A stretch of 64,000 bases of DNA from an uncultured Monoglobus sp. (GCA_947624305.1 CANQKC010000001.1:166043-230042), one strand, 5' to 3'; counted from the first letter of the stretch, positions 1-9,303 are shown. Numbers and translations: made by a program. The notes: generated by a model not told the origin, from the letters alone.

Positions 1-601
1 AGGGGAGCTCAACAGGCTCGATCTCTATCTCAACAAAATCCTGACCGGTCGCGAAATCATAGCTCCACTTGGTGTTGCCTTCGGACCATGTCACCGTCGT
101 GTTTCTCGTGACGTTGCCCGCGTCATCCCACGCCGAAGTTCTTCTTATTCTGTCGTATTCCATCCCTGTCGGCTGGACCAATGTGTTGCTGCGGCTGCAG
201 CCGCCCCCGAGCACGACCTCCAAATGATAAGCTCCGGGAGGCATGTCGGCCCTGTATATCAAACCGCCATGATTTGGATAAACCGAATCATCGCTTATAT
301 ATCTTCCGCCGGATTCCGTAATACTTGCACCGTCAGAGGAAAGGTTAATCAATGAAATTCCGCCGACTTGACGAGCCTCTCTGGGAGGCATGATCGCGTC
401 TGAAGCAGTGACAAAACCTTTTCCTTTCTCGGGCAAATATTCAAGATCCTTTTTTGTTGCTCCCGCGGCAAATTCTTGGGCAAAATCAACGCTGACCGAG
501 TTTAAGCCTCCCGTTTCGCCGTCCTCAGCGAAAACCGCCGGCATAACCGAAACAATAAGAGCCAAAACAAGTGTCAAACTGAGCAGTCGTCTTTTAAACA
601 T
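1..601 (-). CDS. Secreted carbohydrate-active-type protein, N-terminal part (runs off left edge)
   Basis: The gene starts at the ATG at 601, preceded by GGAGGAAAAGAG, and is open to base 1, giving 200 residues of a longer protein. Residues 1-26 form a signal peptide (MFKRRLLSLTLVLALIVSVM then PAVFA-EDG). The mature start has the pattern DFA...GKGFV...AR followed by a beta-rich region with LIYRADMPPGAYHLEVVLGG, the layout of the beta-sandwich that begins secreted rhamnogalacturonan acetylesterases and lyases (F.FG..GYGF...F.V.LP.G.Y.V...G). The catalytic part is outside the window, so the enzyme class is open: an esterase, a lyase or another pectin-related protein. Secretion is well supported; the carbohydrate role is inferred. 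Confidence 0.65.
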   Translation of the reverse strand, partial: MFKRRLLSLTLVLALIVSVMPAVFAEDGETGGLNSVSVDFAQEFAAGATKKDLEYLPEKGKGFVTASDAIMPPREARQVGGISLINLSSDGASITESGGRYISDDSVYPNHGGLIYRADMPPGAYHLEVVLGGGCSRSNTLVQPTGMEYDRIRRTSAWDDAGNVTRNTTVTWSEGNTKWSYDFATGQDFVEIEIEPVELP

Positions 602-653
602 CTCTTTTCCTCCTTAAAAAATGCGCAAATATCAAATTCGTCATATCATATTT

Positions 654-682
654 ATTATACAATATTATTTGAAACATTGCAA
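654..682 (-). promoter_or_regulatory. Sigma-A promoter of the left-edge secreted gene
   Basis: On the minus strand TTGCAA (677-682) and TATAAT (654-659) are separated by 17 bases, about 55 bases upstream of the start codon at 601. Confidence 0.7.
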
Positions 683-823
683 TAGAAACTTTGAAAATTT
701 TTCAAAAAAAATGGCCAAAGAAAAAGTGACCGGTAAACAGAGAAACATCCGCGGACAGACCGAAACGTTTTTCGCCGCTTTAACTCCGCGTATTCCCTAT
801 TCCCTAATCACTATTCCCTACGT

Positions 824-898
824 TGGCACCCTCTACGCGAGTCGAACGCGTGATCCGCCCTTAGGAGGGGCGTGTTATATCCACTTAACTAAGAGGGC
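824..898 (-). tRNA. tRNA-Arg(CCT)
   Basis: Read on the minus strand, the sequence folds into a cloverleaf: acceptor GCCCTCT paired with AGAGGGT, D-stem GTTA/TAAC, anticodon stem CGCCC/GGGCG with loop CTCCTAA (anticodon CCT, reading AGG), and T-arm ACGCG-TTCGACT-CGCGT. Discriminator G and a genomically encoded CCA end the gene at 824. It has its own promoter just upstream. Confidence 0.93.
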
Positions 899-926
899 AT
901 GTGCGCGCGGAAAACCGCGCTTATTC

Positions 927-955
927 ATTATACATAATTCGGCCTTCCGTGTCAA
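927..955 (-). promoter_or_regulatory. Promoter of tRNA-Arg
   Basis: Minus-strand TTGACA (950-955) and TATAAT (927-932) with a 17-base spacer, lying directly after the stop of the methyltransferase gene. A small GCGCGG-TTTT-CCGCGC hairpin lies between this promoter and the tRNA. Confidence 0.8.
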
Positions 956-958
956 GCC

Positions 959-1693
959 CTATTTTCGGGCAACAAAGAACAGGCGCTCTGTCTCGGGGCC
1001 GGGCCCGTCAAAAGTCAGGTCCCCGAAAACCGAAACCTCGGAAAAGCCGCGCTCAATGAGCAGCGTTTTAAGCTCGGCGGCCGAAAATATCGTTTCCTCC
1101 TGATACTCGCTGTATCTCCTGTAGCCGCTGTTTTGCTCTTTTATGAAAAAATTCAGTTCAAAACTCACGACCTTATCATCGGGAAAATATCCGCAGTCCC
1201 ACACGCAGAACGCCGAATCGTCCTCATATACAAATGTGTTGTTCCCCAAAATGCTGCTCAGCTTATACTCCGAGTTAATGTCAAAGATAAACACGCCGCC
1301 GTCGCGCAGGCTGTCATAAACCCGCTCAAATGCCGCTTCCGCGTCATCAAGGCCCTCAAGGTAATTCACGCAGTCAAGCGCCGAGATCACGCAGTCAACG
1401 GGCGTGGGGAGCGCGAACGTCCGCATATCCATGTTGAGGAACAGGATATCAAGCCCCGCCTCGTCAGCCTTATTTTTGGCAATCGCGAGCATTTCGGGCG
1501 AAATGTCAATGCCCGTCACCTCATATCCCGCGCGGGCGAGCGGGACCGTCACAGCGCCCGAGCCGCAGCCGAGATCGACCACGGTTTTCGGCGTGAAGTT
1601 CAACCGCTCAAAAACGGACCCGTAAAACCGAATAAACTCGTCATAATCGGTTTTCTGGAACCTGTCGTATATTTTCGCAAAATCGTCATACAT
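959..1693 (-). CDS. Class I SAM-dependent methyltransferase
   Basis: 244 residues with the Rossmann methyltransferase signature: motif I VVDLGCGSGAVTVPLA near residues 38-53, the acidic residue ending strand 2 (VTGIDISPEML), then NMDMRTF and the motif IV-like region VDCVISALDCVNYLEG. The family (YcgJ/UbiE-like) methylates small molecules or RNA; the substrate cannot be told from sequence. It begins 11 bases after pcrA and is the last gene of the iscS-iscU-mnmA-pcrA series. The upstream AGCGGTGATAAT is only a weak ribosome site, so translation may be partly coupled to pcrA. Confidence 0.85.
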   Translation of the reverse strand: MYDDFAKIYDRFQKTDYDEFIRFYGSVFERLNFTPKTVVDLGCGSGAVTVPLARAGYEVTGIDISPEMLAIAKNKADEAGLDILFLNMDMRTFALPTPVDCVISALDCVNYLEGLDDAEAAFERVYDSLRDGGVFIFDINSEYKLSSILGNNTFVYEDDSAFCVWDCGYFPDDKVVSFELNFFIKEQNSGYRRYSEYQEETIFSAAELKTLLIERGFSEVSVFGDLTFDGPGPETERLFFVARK

Positions 1694-1704
1694 ATTATCA
1701 CCGC

Positions 1705-4065
1705 TTAAAGCTTTCGGAAATTGGCATAAGCCGCCATCATCTTCTTCTGTCCGACCGACTCAAAGTCCACGATAACGAACCAGTCCTTGCCCATCTCCTG
1801 CGCGGACACGACCGTGCCGACTCCGAATTTTCTGTGCTCGACCCTGTCGCCCGGGCTGTAGCTCTCGCCGCCCGCGATGATCTCGGGCTCGGGCGCTTTC
1901 TTTAGGAACGCACTGTCGCCAAATCCGCCGGAGGCCGCGCTTCCGCCGCGGATTTGGGTCCGCTCGTACGCCGGCGCGTCCTCGGTCTTATCGACCAGCT
2001 TCTCGGGTATTTCCTCAAGAAATCTCGAGGGCATGTTGTATCTGGTCTGGCCGAACAGCGTTCTCTGCCTCGCGGCAGACAAAAACAGCCGCTTTTTGGC
2101 GCGCGTGATCCCGACATAGCACAGCCGCCGCTCCTCCTCAAGCTCCTCGGGGTCGCCAAAGGCCCGCGAGTTCGGGAAAACGCTCTCTTCCATGCCTATT
2201 AAAAACACGTTCGGGAACTCAAGCCCCTTGGCGCTGTGAAGCGTCATGAGCGTGACCGCCTCCTGCGCCTCGTCATAGTTGTCAATATCCGAGATCAGCG
2301 AGATGTTTTCAAGCAGCTCGCTCAAGGTTATGTCCTCGTTGTCTCTGACCGCCTCCTGGACCATCGAGACAAACTCCTTGAGGTTCTCGAGCCTTGTGCG
2401 GTTTTCAACAGTTTTGGATTTTTCGAGCGCGTCGATCATGCCCGAAGCGCGCATAACTGTCCTAACCAGAAGCTCAAGCCCCATTCCGTCGGCCAGATCG
2501 GCCCTGAACCCGTTTATCATCTCGGTAAACTTTTTGAGCTTTCCCGCCGCCGCGGAGCCGAACTCCGAAAACTCGTCCGCCCGCTCGCAGACGCGGAACA
2601 TGCTTATATTTTCCACCGCTCCTATCGCCGCGAGCTTATCGACCGTAGCCGCGCCGATGCCGCGCTTGGGTTCGTTAATGACCCTGCGCAACGCCACGTC
2701 GTCGTCGGGATTTGCTATCAGTCTTAAGTATGAGCCGATGTCCTTGATCTCTTTTCTGTCATAGAACCTCAGGCCGCCCACGACCTTATACGGCACCGCA
2801 TTTCTCAGCAGCATGTCCTCAATAACGCGGGACTGCGCGTTGACGCGGTACAGCACGACCGTGTCGTTCAGATTGCCTCCGAGCCTGTAAATATTCGTCA
2901 CGACCGACTGCGCCTCGCTGTGCTCATTGTCGGCAATGTGCAGGCTTATCTTCTCCCCGCCGCCGTTCGAGGTCCATAGTTCCTTGCCCTTCCTTCCGTC
3001 GTTATGCTTGATGACGCTGTTGGCGGCGTCAAGAATATGCTGGGTCGAGCGGTAGTTTTCCTCAAGCTTAATTACCGCCGCGTCGGGAAACTCTTTCTCA
3101 AAGCCGAGAATATTTTGAATATCGGCGCCGCGGAATTTGTATATGCTCTGATCATCGTCGCCCACAACGCACAGATTGCGGTGCTTTTCGGCGAGCAGGC
3201 TCACAAGGCGGTACTGCGCGTGGTTCGTGTCCTGATACTCGTCAACCAATATGTATCTATACTTGTTCCGATAGTACTCCAGAACCTCGGGACACTCCTC
3301 AAACAGGCGCACCGTGAGCATTATCAGATCGTCAAAGTCAAGCGCGTTGTTGCTTTTGAGCTTGCGGCTGTAGAGCTTGTAAAGGTCCGCCACGGTCTGC
3401 AGATAAAAGTCTGCGCCCACGCCGTCTTTGTATTCCGCGGGCCCGATCAGCTTATCCTTCGCTCCGCTTATCAGCGACAGCATTGTGCGCGGCGCGTATT
3501 TTTTGTCGTCTATCTCAAGCTCTTTTAAACATTCTTTCATCACCGTCAGCTGATCCGCCGTGTCGTATATGACAAAATCCCTGGCATAGCCGATCTTCTC
3601 AATATCGCGGCGCAGCATGCGGGCGCACATCGAATGGAACGTGCCCGCGTGCACGTCGTTCCCGATCTCTCCGAGCCTTGCGGTCAGCCTCGCCTTGAGC
3701 TCGCCCGCGGCCTTGTTGGTAAAGGTGATCGCGAGTATGTTGTACGGGCGCACCGGTTCCTCCGCCAGACACGCCTCAAGCTCGGGGCTGAGCTCGTCAA
3801 GCTCGCCGTCGCGGTACCACTCGAGGAACTCAAGCTCGGCGTCGGAAAATTCGCGCGGAACATTTTCGCTGTTATACGCCTTTCCGTATTTGATAAGATG
3901 AGCTATCTTATGAATGATTACCGTGGTCTTTCCGCTTCCGGCGCCCGCCAGAACAAGCAGAGGCCCCTCGGTGGTGAACACCGCCTGCCTCTGCCTGTCG
4001 TTCAGGTTTTTATACTCGTTTTCGATTATGCTTCTGCGCAAGCTTAAAAATTCAGAATTATTCAT
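1705..4065 (-). CDS. pcrA: ATP-dependent DNA helicase PcrA/UvrD
   Basis: 786-residue superfamily 1A helicase acting 3'-5' in repair and replication restart. Walker A GAGSGKTTVI, motif II DEYQDT, motif III GDDDQSIYKFRGA, motif IV ENYRST and the C-terminal motifs VTLMTLHSAKGLEFPNVFL and YVGITRAKKRL are all present. The C-terminus (GDRVEHRKFGVGTVVSA) is the PcrA-type Tudor-like tail. A start ten codons upstream is possible, but AAAGGA is correctly spaced only before the ATG at 4065 (MNNSEFLSLR). The gene follows mnmA by 37 bases in the same operon. Confidence 0.95.
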   Translation of the reverse strand: MNNSEFLSLRRSIIENEYKNLNDRQRQAVFTTEGPLLVLAGAGSGKTTVIIHKIAHLIKYGKAYNSENVPREFSDAELEFLEWYRDGELDELSPELEACLAEEPVRPYNILAITFTNKAAGELKARLTARLGEIGNDVHAGTFHSMCARMLRRDIEKIGYARDFVIYDTADQLTVMKECLKELEIDDKKYAPRTMLSLISGAKDKLIGPAEYKDGVGADFYLQTVADLYKLYSRKLKSNNALDFDDLIMLTVRLFEECPEVLEYYRNKYRYILVDEYQDTNHAQYRLVSLLAEKHRNLCVVGDDDQSIYKFRGADIQNILGFEKEFPDAAVIKLEENYRSTQHILDAANSVIKHNDGRKGKELWTSNGGGEKISLHIADNEHSEAQSVVTNIYRLGGNLNDTVVLYRVNAQSRVIEDMLLRNAVPYKVVGGLRFYDRKEIKDIGSYLRLIANPDDDVALRRVINEPKRGIGAATVDKLAAIGAVENISMFRVCERADEFSEFGSAAAGKLKKFTEMINGFRADLADGMGLELLVRTVMRASGMIDALEKSKTVENRTRLENLKEFVSMVQEAVRDNEDITLSELLENISLISDIDNYDEAQEAVTLMTLHSAKGLEFPNVFLIGMEESVFPNSRAFGDPEELEEERRLCYVGITRAKKRLFLSAARQRTLFGQTRYNMPSRFLEEIPEKLVDKTEDAPAYERTQIRGGSAASGGFGDSAFLKKAPEPEIIAGGESYSPGDRVEHRKFGVGTVVSAQEMGKDWFVIVDFESVGQKKMMAAYANFRKL

Positions 4066-4102
4066 TACCGCTTTTTCCTTTTTGCATCTTAACATTTATT
4101 TT

Positions 4103-5176
4103 TTATTGTTTTATCGTGCCGCCGCCTATGCAGCGGTCGAAATCCATGTCATAGAAAACCACCGCCTGGCCCGGCGTCACGGCTCTCTGCGGCGTCTCAA
4201 ATTCGACCGACGCGCATCCGCCGCCGATCGGAGCGACCCTGCACGGAGCGGGGCTCGCGGCATAACGCACCTTGGCGAGAGCTTCAAACGGCTCAAAATC
4301 GACCGCGTCAAACGTAATAAAATTAAGCCTGTCGGCGATGAGGCTCGATGAAAACTCGCTGCCCTTCTCGCCCAGAGTAATCTCTCCGGTCTCGGGATTT
4401 ATTCGCGTGACGAACATTGGTTTGCCGAAAGCTATGCCCAAGCCCTTGCGCTGGCCGATCGTGTAATTTATTATACCCTTGTGCCTGCCCAAAAAATTAC
4501 CCTGCGAGTCAATAAAATCTCCGGGTTCCGACTTGGCTCCGCCATAGCGCTCGATAAACGAGGCGTAGTCATTGTCGGGCACAAAGCAGATCTCCTGGCT
4601 GTCTGGCTTGTCCGCGATGTCAAGGCCGAGCCGCCGCGCGATCCCGCGGACCTCGTCCTTGCTCTCAATATCGCCCAAAGGCAGATACATTTTTGAGAGC
4701 TGGCTCTGGGTCAGCGAATACAGCACATAGGTCTGATCCTTCTCCTTGGCCCTGGCGCGGCGCAGGATATATCTGCCGCTTTTTTCGTCACGCTCGACTC
4801 TGGCGTAGTGCCCCGTCGCGATCAAATCGGCGTCGAGCAGACGCGCTTTTTCAAGCATGGCGTCGAACTTTAAAAAGCGGTTGCAGGCAATGCACGGGTT
4901 CGGGGTGCGCGCGTTTTTGTACTCGTCGACAAAATAATCCACCACGTTTTTTTCAAAATCCGAACGGAAATCAAGCACATGGTAGTCTATCCCGAGTTTA
5001 TAGCAGGCCCTGCGCGCGTCCTCGACAGACGACAGGGAGCAGCACGAACCTTCCTCCTCGCCGTCCCAAAGGCGCATGGTCACGCCGATCACCTCAAAAC
5101 CGCGCTCTTTTAAAAGGGCGGCGGCGACAGTGCTGTCAACGCCGCCCGACATTCCGATTACTATCCGCCTAGGCAT
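4103..5176 (-). CDS. mnmA: tRNA-specific 2-thiouridylase MnmA
   Basis: 357 residues. MnmA uses ATP and sulfur delivered from IscS to make 2-thiouridine at U34 of Lys, Glu and Gln tRNAs. The PP-loop GMSGGVDSTVAA is at the N-terminus; the two active-site cysteines lie in NPCIACNRF and DSQEICFVPD. The start is the ATG at 5176, inside the last codons of iscU (8-base overlap, the sequence ATGCCTAG serving both genes), which implies translational coupling. An in-frame open stretch continues upstream through iscU but is not coding in this frame. Being next to iscS/iscU fits the sulfur-relay partnership. Confidence 0.95.
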   Translation of the reverse strand: MPRRIVIGMSGGVDSTVAAALLKERGFEVIGVTMRLWDGEEEGSCCSLSSVEDARRACYKLGIDYHVLDFRSDFEKNVVDYFVDEYKNARTPNPCIACNRFLKFDAMLEKARLLDADLIATGHYARVERDEKSGRYILRRARAKEKDQTYVLYSLTQSQLSKMYLPLGDIESKDEVRGIARRLGLDIADKPDSQEICFVPDNDYASFIERYGGAKSEPGDFIDSQGNFLGRHKGIINYTIGQRKGLGIAFGKPMFVTRINPETGEITLGEKGSEFSSSLIADRLNFITFDAVDFEPFEALAKVRYAASPAPCRVAPIGGGCASVEFETPQRAVTPGQAVVFYDMDFDRCIGGGTIKQ

Positions 5177-5627
5177 TATCGGCACCGTGGACCTCGTCCG
5201 CCACCGTGCAGGACGAGCAGCAGCCGCTGCACTGAGGAATGGCCGAAGCGTCCATGCCGCGGCTCTCGTAATAATTCGCAAGCGCCGCGTGAACAGCCTC
5301 CTCGGCAAGGTTTGAGCAGTGCATCTTGATTGGCGGCAGTCCGTCAAGCGCGTCGGCGACCGCCTGATTGGTGAGCTGAAGCGCCTCGTCGATCGTCTTG
5401 CCCTTAACGAGCTCGGTTGCCATGCTGGACGTGGCGATCGCCGCGCCGCAGCCGAAGGTCTTGAACTTAACATCCTCGATAACACCCGTGTCGTCGTTGA
5501 TCTTCATATATATCTTCATTATGTCTCCGCACTGGGGGTTTCCGACCTGACCGACCGCGTTGGCGTCGGGGATCTCGCCCACATTGCGCGGATTTGAAAA
5601 ATGATCCATTACTTTTTCACTGTACAT
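5169..5627 (-). CDS. iscU: Fe-S cluster assembly scaffold IscU
   Basis: 152 residues, IscU/NifU N-terminal fold. Cluster ligands are visible as GNPQCGD, FGCGAA and MHCSNLAEEA, with the conserved Asp after the first Cys. IscU receives sulfur from IscS (gene 3 bases upstream) and builds clusters for transfer to apo-proteins. The C-terminus has an extra cysteine-rich tail, QCSGCCSSC, beyond the usual scaffold; I do not know its function. The start at 5627 (MYSEKVMDHFSNPRNVG) is preceded by AAGGAGGAT. Confidence 0.93.
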   Translation of the reverse strand: MYSEKVMDHFSNPRNVGEIPDANAVGQVGNPQCGDIMKIYMKINDDTGVIEDVKFKTFGCGAAIATSSMATELVKGKTIDEALQLTNQAVADALDGLPPIKMHCSNLAEEAVHAALANYYESRGMDASAIPQCSGCCSSCTVADEVHGADNA

Positions 5628-5630
5628 ATA

Positions 5631-6812
5631 TTAATCCTCCTTATTGTTCTTAACAAAATCCTCATAGAGCGGCGACATGCTGCGGAGCAGCGGAACTATC
5701 TCCGCGAGCGCGTCCGCTATGGCGTCGGCCTGTTCCTTGGTGTTGCTCGTGTCAAACGTCACGCGCAGCGAGCCGTGCGCGTCCTCGTGCTTGAGGCCGA
5801 TCGCGAGCAACACATGAGACGGGTCAAGCGAACCCGAGGTGCAGGCGCTTCCGCTGGACGCCGAAATTCCCTTCATGTCAAGGCGGAGCAGCATGCCCTC
5901 GCCCTCGATAAATTTGAAGCTTATGTTTGTGTTGCCCGGAAGACGCTCGGTCGGGTGACCGTTCAGCCACGCGTAGGGCACCTTGTCAAGCACCTGTTTT
6001 ATATAATAATCTCTGAGTTCTGTAAGCTGTTTTTGCTTTCCGGGTATATCAGTGGTGGCAAGTTCAATTGCTTTACCGAGCCCCACAATGCCCGGAACAT
6101 TCTCGGTGGCAGCGCGTTTCCCGCGCTCCTGCGCTCCGCCCGTGATGAAAGACGTCAGCTTTACACCCTGCCGAACATACAGCGCGCCCACGCCCTTCGG
6201 GCCGTGGAATTTATGCGCCGTCAGCGACAACATATCAATGTTAAGCTCTTTCACGTCGATCTCGATCATTCCAACCGCCTGAACCGCGTCGGTGTGGAAA
6301 ATAACCTTATGCTCGCGGCAGATCGCGCCGATCTCCTTGATCGGCATTATGGTTCCTATCTCGTTGTTGGCGAACATGACCGATACCAGAACTGTGTCGG
6401 GGCGGATCGCTCTCTCAACGTCCTCCGCGGCGACTCTGCCGTATTTGTCTACAGGCAGATATGTCACTTCCCAGCCCTGCTTTTCAAGATCCTGGCAGGT
6501 GTGCAGGACCGCGTGATGCTCAACGGCGGTCGTTATAATGTGTTTGCCCTTGTCCGCGTAGGCCTTGGCGGTGCTTCTGATCGCCCAGTTGTCCGCCTCG
6601 GTGCCGCTGCCCGTGAAGTAAATTTCCCTGGGAGAAGCCCCGATCGCCTTTGCGACTTTTTCTCTCGCCGTCTCAACGGCCTTTTTTGCTTCCCGTCCCT
6701 CGGCGTAAATACTGGACGGGTTTCCGGGTATCTCTTTGATACACGAAATCATTTCCTCGGCGACCTCATCGCTTATCTTCGTGGTCGCCGCGTTGTCAAC
6801 ATAAATTCTCAT
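5631..6812 (-). CDS. iscS: Cysteine desulfurase IscS/NifS
   Basis: 393-residue PLP enzyme converting cysteine to alanine and enzyme-bound persulfide. It starts MRIYVDNAATT at 6812. The PLP lysine is in TAHKFHGPKGVGALYV, the substrate-binding histidine in TTAVEHHAVL, and the catalytic cysteine loop is SSGSACTSGSLDPSHVL. The short Cys loop places it with group I NifS/IscS proteins. It leads the operon iscS-iscU-mnmA-pcrA-methyltransferase. I found no iscR regulator upstream; the gene before it is rnhA, 103 bases away. Confidence 0.95.
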   Translation of the reverse strand: MRIYVDNAATTKISDEVAEEMISCIKEIPGNPSSIYAEGREAKKAVETAREKVAKAIGASPREIYFTGSGTEADNWAIRSTAKAYADKGKHIITTAVEHHAVLHTCQDLEKQGWEVTYLPVDKYGRVAAEDVERAIRPDTVLVSVMFANNEIGTIMPIKEIGAICREHKVIFHTDAVQAVGMIEIDVKELNIDMLSLTAHKFHGPKGVGALYVRQGVKLTSFITGGAQERGKRAATENVPGIVGLGKAIELATTDIPGKQKQLTELRDYYIKQVLDKVPYAWLNGHPTERLPGNTNISFKFIEGEGMLLRLDMKGISASSGSACTSGSLDPSHVLLAIGLKHEDAHGSLRVTFDTSNTKEQADAIADALAEIVPLLRSMSPLYEDFVKNNKED

Positions 6813-6915
6813 TATGCCTGTCCTACCTTTCGTTAAATATTTTTGGCGGAAAACCCCGCCGCTCATACGTTCAACCCATGAAAAGTAGATCTACGTATAT
6901 CGGAAAATCAAAGGA

Positions 6916-7365
6916 TCATTCGGCGAATTTTTTGGACTGCTCGACAGCCATGCGGTCACATTCCTCATTCTCGGGATTGCCGCTGTGGCCCTTTACCCAG
7001 TGAAGAGTTACCTCATGCTCCCTGAGCAGATCAAGGACGATCTCCCACAGATCGGGGTTCAGCGCCTTTTCCTTTTTATTGCGCATCCAGCCGTTTCGGC
7101 GCCAGCTCTCTGCCCAGCCCTTATCGACCGCGTCAATGAAATACTTTGAGTCGCTGTAAATATCGACTCTGCATTTTTGATTGAGCGCCCGAAGCCCCTC
7201 GATAACCGCGGTAAGCTCCATGCGGTTATTGGTGGTCTCTGCCTCGCCGCCGCTGAGTTTCTTCTCATAGCCGCCGTACCTGAGAATAACTCCGTAGCCG
7301 CCAGGCCCGGGATTGCCGCTGCACGCGCCGTCTGTATAAATCTGAACACGCTTTAGATCCGCCAT
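6916..7365 (-). CDS. rnhA: Ribonuclease HI
   Basis: 149 residues, the usual length for bacterial RNase H1, which cuts the RNA strand of RNA/DNA hybrids. The four acidic catalytic residues appear in [35 protein letters not shown] and [14 protein letters not shown]. The start is the ATG at 7365 ([13 protein letters not shown]), with AGAGAGGTG upstream. A much longer in-frame extension exists upstream but runs back through the terminator and tsf and is rejected. Confidence 0.95.
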   Translation of the reverse strand: MADLKRVQIYTDGACSGNPGPGGYGVILRYGGYEKKLSGGEAETTNNRMELTAVIEGLRALNQKCRVDIYSDSKYFIDAVDKGWAESWRRNGWMRNKKEKALNPDLWEIVLDLLREHEVTLHWVKGHSGNPENEECDRMAVEQSKKFAE

Positions 7366-7392
7366 AATACACCTCTCTGAATTTCCTAAACT

Positions 7393-7398
7393 ATTATA
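7393..7398 (-). promoter_or_regulatory. Extended -10 promoter of rnhA
   Basis: Minus-strand TGC-TATAAT (TGn extension) lies 28 bases upstream of the rnhA start; no good -35 box is seen, which is normal for extended -10 promoters. Confidence 0.5.
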
Positions 7399-7452
7399 GC
7401 ACAACCCAAAAAGAAATAAAAGGGGTTTTTGAGAAAAATTTTTAACGCGCGC

Positions 7453-7484
7453 AAAAAACGCCGTCCGTTTCCGGGCGGCGTTTT
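7453..7484 (-). terminator. Rho-independent terminator after tsf
   Basis: On the minus strand, about 11 bases past the tsf stop, AAAACGCCGCCC pairs with GGACGGCGTTTT around a short GGAAAC loop and runs straight into a T-run. Confidence 0.85.
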
Positions 7485-7495
7485 GAAATTCTGTG

Positions 7496-8413
7496 TTATT
7501 TAACCATTGACGCAACTTCAGCGGCGAAATCGTCCTGCTTCTTCTCAATGCCCTCGCCTGTCTCAAAGCGTACAAACTTGGTGATCTTGATGTCAGCGCC
7601 GATCTCCTTTGAAACCTGCTTAACGTAATCCGCAACAGACTCCTTGTTGACAGCCTTGACATAGGGCTGATCAAGCAGGCAAACCTCTTTGAGTTCTTTT
7701 GCGAGACGGCCTGTGATCATCTTCTCGATAATGTTCTCGGGCTTGCTCGCGTTTTTCGGATCGTTCTTGGCCTGCGCGATAAGGATCTCCTTCTCGTGCT
7801 GCTTGTAATCCTCGGGAACCTCGTCGCTTGACAGGTATTTGGGGTTTAAGGCCGCGATCTGCATAGCGATGTTCTTCAGGCACTCCGTAACCTGCTCGCA
7901 GGCGGGAGCCTGAGCCTCAACCATAACGCCGATCTTTCCGCCGGCGTGGATATAGTCAACAACAACGCCGTCGGTTGAAATTCTCTCAAAGCGTCTGATG
8001 TTCATGTTCTCGCCGATCTTGGCGATCTTCTCGGTCAGAGCGTCGCCGACGTTCTGGCTGCCGCCCGAGATCGTCTTTGTCTTGAGCTCCTCAACGTCAG
8101 CGGGAGCCTCAGCCGCGATCGTCTTCGCAACGTCGAGCACGAAGGTTCTGAAATCCTCGTTCTTCGCGACGAAGTCCGTCTCGGAGTTGACCTCGACAAC
8201 AACGCCCACGCCGCCGTCAATGTGCGACAAAACGATACCCTCGGCGGCAATTCTGCCAGCTTTTTTAGCGGCCTTTGAAAGGCCTTTCTCTCTCAGATAC
8301 TCAACAGCCGCGTCCTTGTCGCCGTCAGTCTCAACAAGAGCCTTTTTGCAGTCCATCATGCCGCAGCCGGTCATTTCTCTGAGTTCCTTAACATCTTTTG
8401 CTGTAAATGCCAT
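7496..8413 (-). CDS. tsf: Elongation factor Ts
   Basis: 305 residues; the GDP/GTP exchange factor for EF-Tu. The N-terminal UBA-like region and first signature are clear ([21 protein letters not shown]) and the core carries the TDFVAKN motif at [11 protein letters not shown]. It lies downstream of rpsB, the usual bacterial rpsB-tsf order, and is followed by a strong terminator. The spacer between the two genes is enlarged by a palindromic repeat. Start at 8413 with GAAAGGAAG upstream. Confidence 0.96.
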   Translation of the reverse strand: MAFTAKDVKELREMTGCGMMDCKKALVETDGDKDAAVEYLREKGLSKAAKKAGRIAAEGIVLSHIDGGVGVVVEVNSETDFVAKNEDFRTFVLDVAKTIAAEAPADVEELKTKTISGGSQNVGDALTEKIAKIGENMNIRRFERISTDGVVVDYIHAGGKIGVMVEAQAPACEQVTECLKNIAMQIAALNPKYLSSDEVPEDYKQHEKEILIAQAKNDPKNASKPENIIEKMITGRLAKELKEVCLLDQPYVKAVNKESVADYVKQVSKEIGADIKITKFVRFETGEGIEKKQDDFAAEVASMVK

Positions 8414-8447
8414 TTATATATCTTCCTTTCTTGTGTTCAAAATTCGG

Positions 8448-8556
8448 GCTCCCCCACGGGGAGCTATTGTCTATAAGCGACTGAGGGGAACAAATTGATT
8501 TCAAAAATCACAGCCCCTCTCCGTCCGCTCCGCGGACACCTCTCCCCGGGGAGAGG
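8448..8556. repeat. Composite palindromic repeat in the rpsB-tsf spacer
   Basis: Four hairpins lie in a row: GCTCCCC-CAC-GGGGAGC (8448-8464), TGATTT around 8498-8510, GTCCGC-TCC-GCGGAC (8524-8538 region) and the perfect palindrome CCTCTCCCCGGGGAGAGG (8539-8556). The pattern (CTCCCC stems, GACTGAGGGG) is that of short dispersed palindromic repeats common in Clostridia genomes. It begins three bases after the rpsB stop. Confidence 0.6.
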
Positions 8557-8559
8557 CTA

Positions 8560-9303
8560 CTACTCGTCAAGAATGTCGAGGCTTACTTCCTCTTCCTTCT
8601 CGGAATTGTCCTCAAGCTGCTCGCCCTGCTTGCCCTCTAAGATCGCGTTTCCGATCGTGGTGACGATAAGCTTTACCGCGCGGATAGCGTCGTCGTTGCC
8701 GGGAATGGGATAATCCGCTTCCTCGGGATCGCAGTTGGTGTCAACGATAGCGATTACCGGGATGCCCAGCTTGTGAGCCTCGGCGATCGCGTTCTTCTCC
8801 TTGCGGGGATCAACAACAAAGATCGCCGCGGGCAGATCCTTCATTTCCTTGATGCCGCCCATGAACTTTTCAAGTCTCTCCTTCTCAAGGTTGAGCTTGA
8901 TAACCTCTTTCTTGGGCAGAAGATCCATTGTGCCGTCCTCGGTCATCTTCTCGAGCTGATACAGTCTGCCTATTCTCTGCTTAATGGTCTTGAAGTTTGT
9001 GAGCATTCCGCCCAGCCATCTCGCGTTGACATAGAACATGCCCGTTCTCTCGGCCTCTTCCTTGATCGCTTCCTGAGCCTGCTTCTTGGTTCCGACAAAC
9101 AGAACCGAGCCGCCCTCGGCCGCGATGTCGCGCGTAAAGTAATACGCTTCCTCAATTTTCTTCACAGTCTTCTGAAGGTCAATGATATAGATGCCGTTTC
9201 TCTCCGTAAAAATGTACTCAGCCATTTTGGGGTTCCAGCGTCGGGTCTGGTGTCCGAAGTGAACGCCTGCCTCCAGTAACTGCTTCATCTGAACTACTCC
9301 CAT
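8560..9303 (-). CDS. rpsB: 30S ribosomal protein S2
   Basis: 247 residues with both S2 signatures: [19 protein letters not shown] at the N-terminus and [37 protein letters not shown]2 joins late in 30S assembly and is needed for S1 binding. The start is the ATG at 9303, with ACGGAGGTG eight bases upstream, rather than farther ATGs in the leader. The acidic C-terminus ([20 protein letters not shown]) is typical. It is first in the rpsB-tsf unit. Confidence 0.96.
   Translation of the reverse strand: MGVVQMKQLLEAGVHFGHQTRRWNPKMAEYIFTERNGIYIIDLQKTVKKIEEAYYFTRDIAAEGGSVLFVGTKKQAQEAIKEEAERTGMFYVNARWLGGMLTNFKTIKQRIGRLYQLEKMTEDGTMDLLPKKEVIKLNLEKERLEKFMGGIKEMKDLPAAIFVVDPRKEKNAIAEAHKLGIPVIAIVDTNCDPEEADYPIPGNDDAIRAVKLIVTTIGNAILEGKQGEQLEDNSEKEEEVSLDILDE

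Noticed and set aside
621..1103. 160-codon plus-strand frame
   Set aside because: It runs across the tRNA-Arg gene and the end of the methyltransferase gene on the other strand.
4103..5485. 460-codon frame containing mnmA with a 103-residue N-terminal extension
   Set aside because: The extension is iscU read in another frame, with low-complexity Arg/Ser/Ala content; mnmA starts at 5176.
6916..7674. Long in-frame extension of rnhA
   Set aside because: It crosses the tsf terminator and the end of tsf, and the ribosome site is at 7365.
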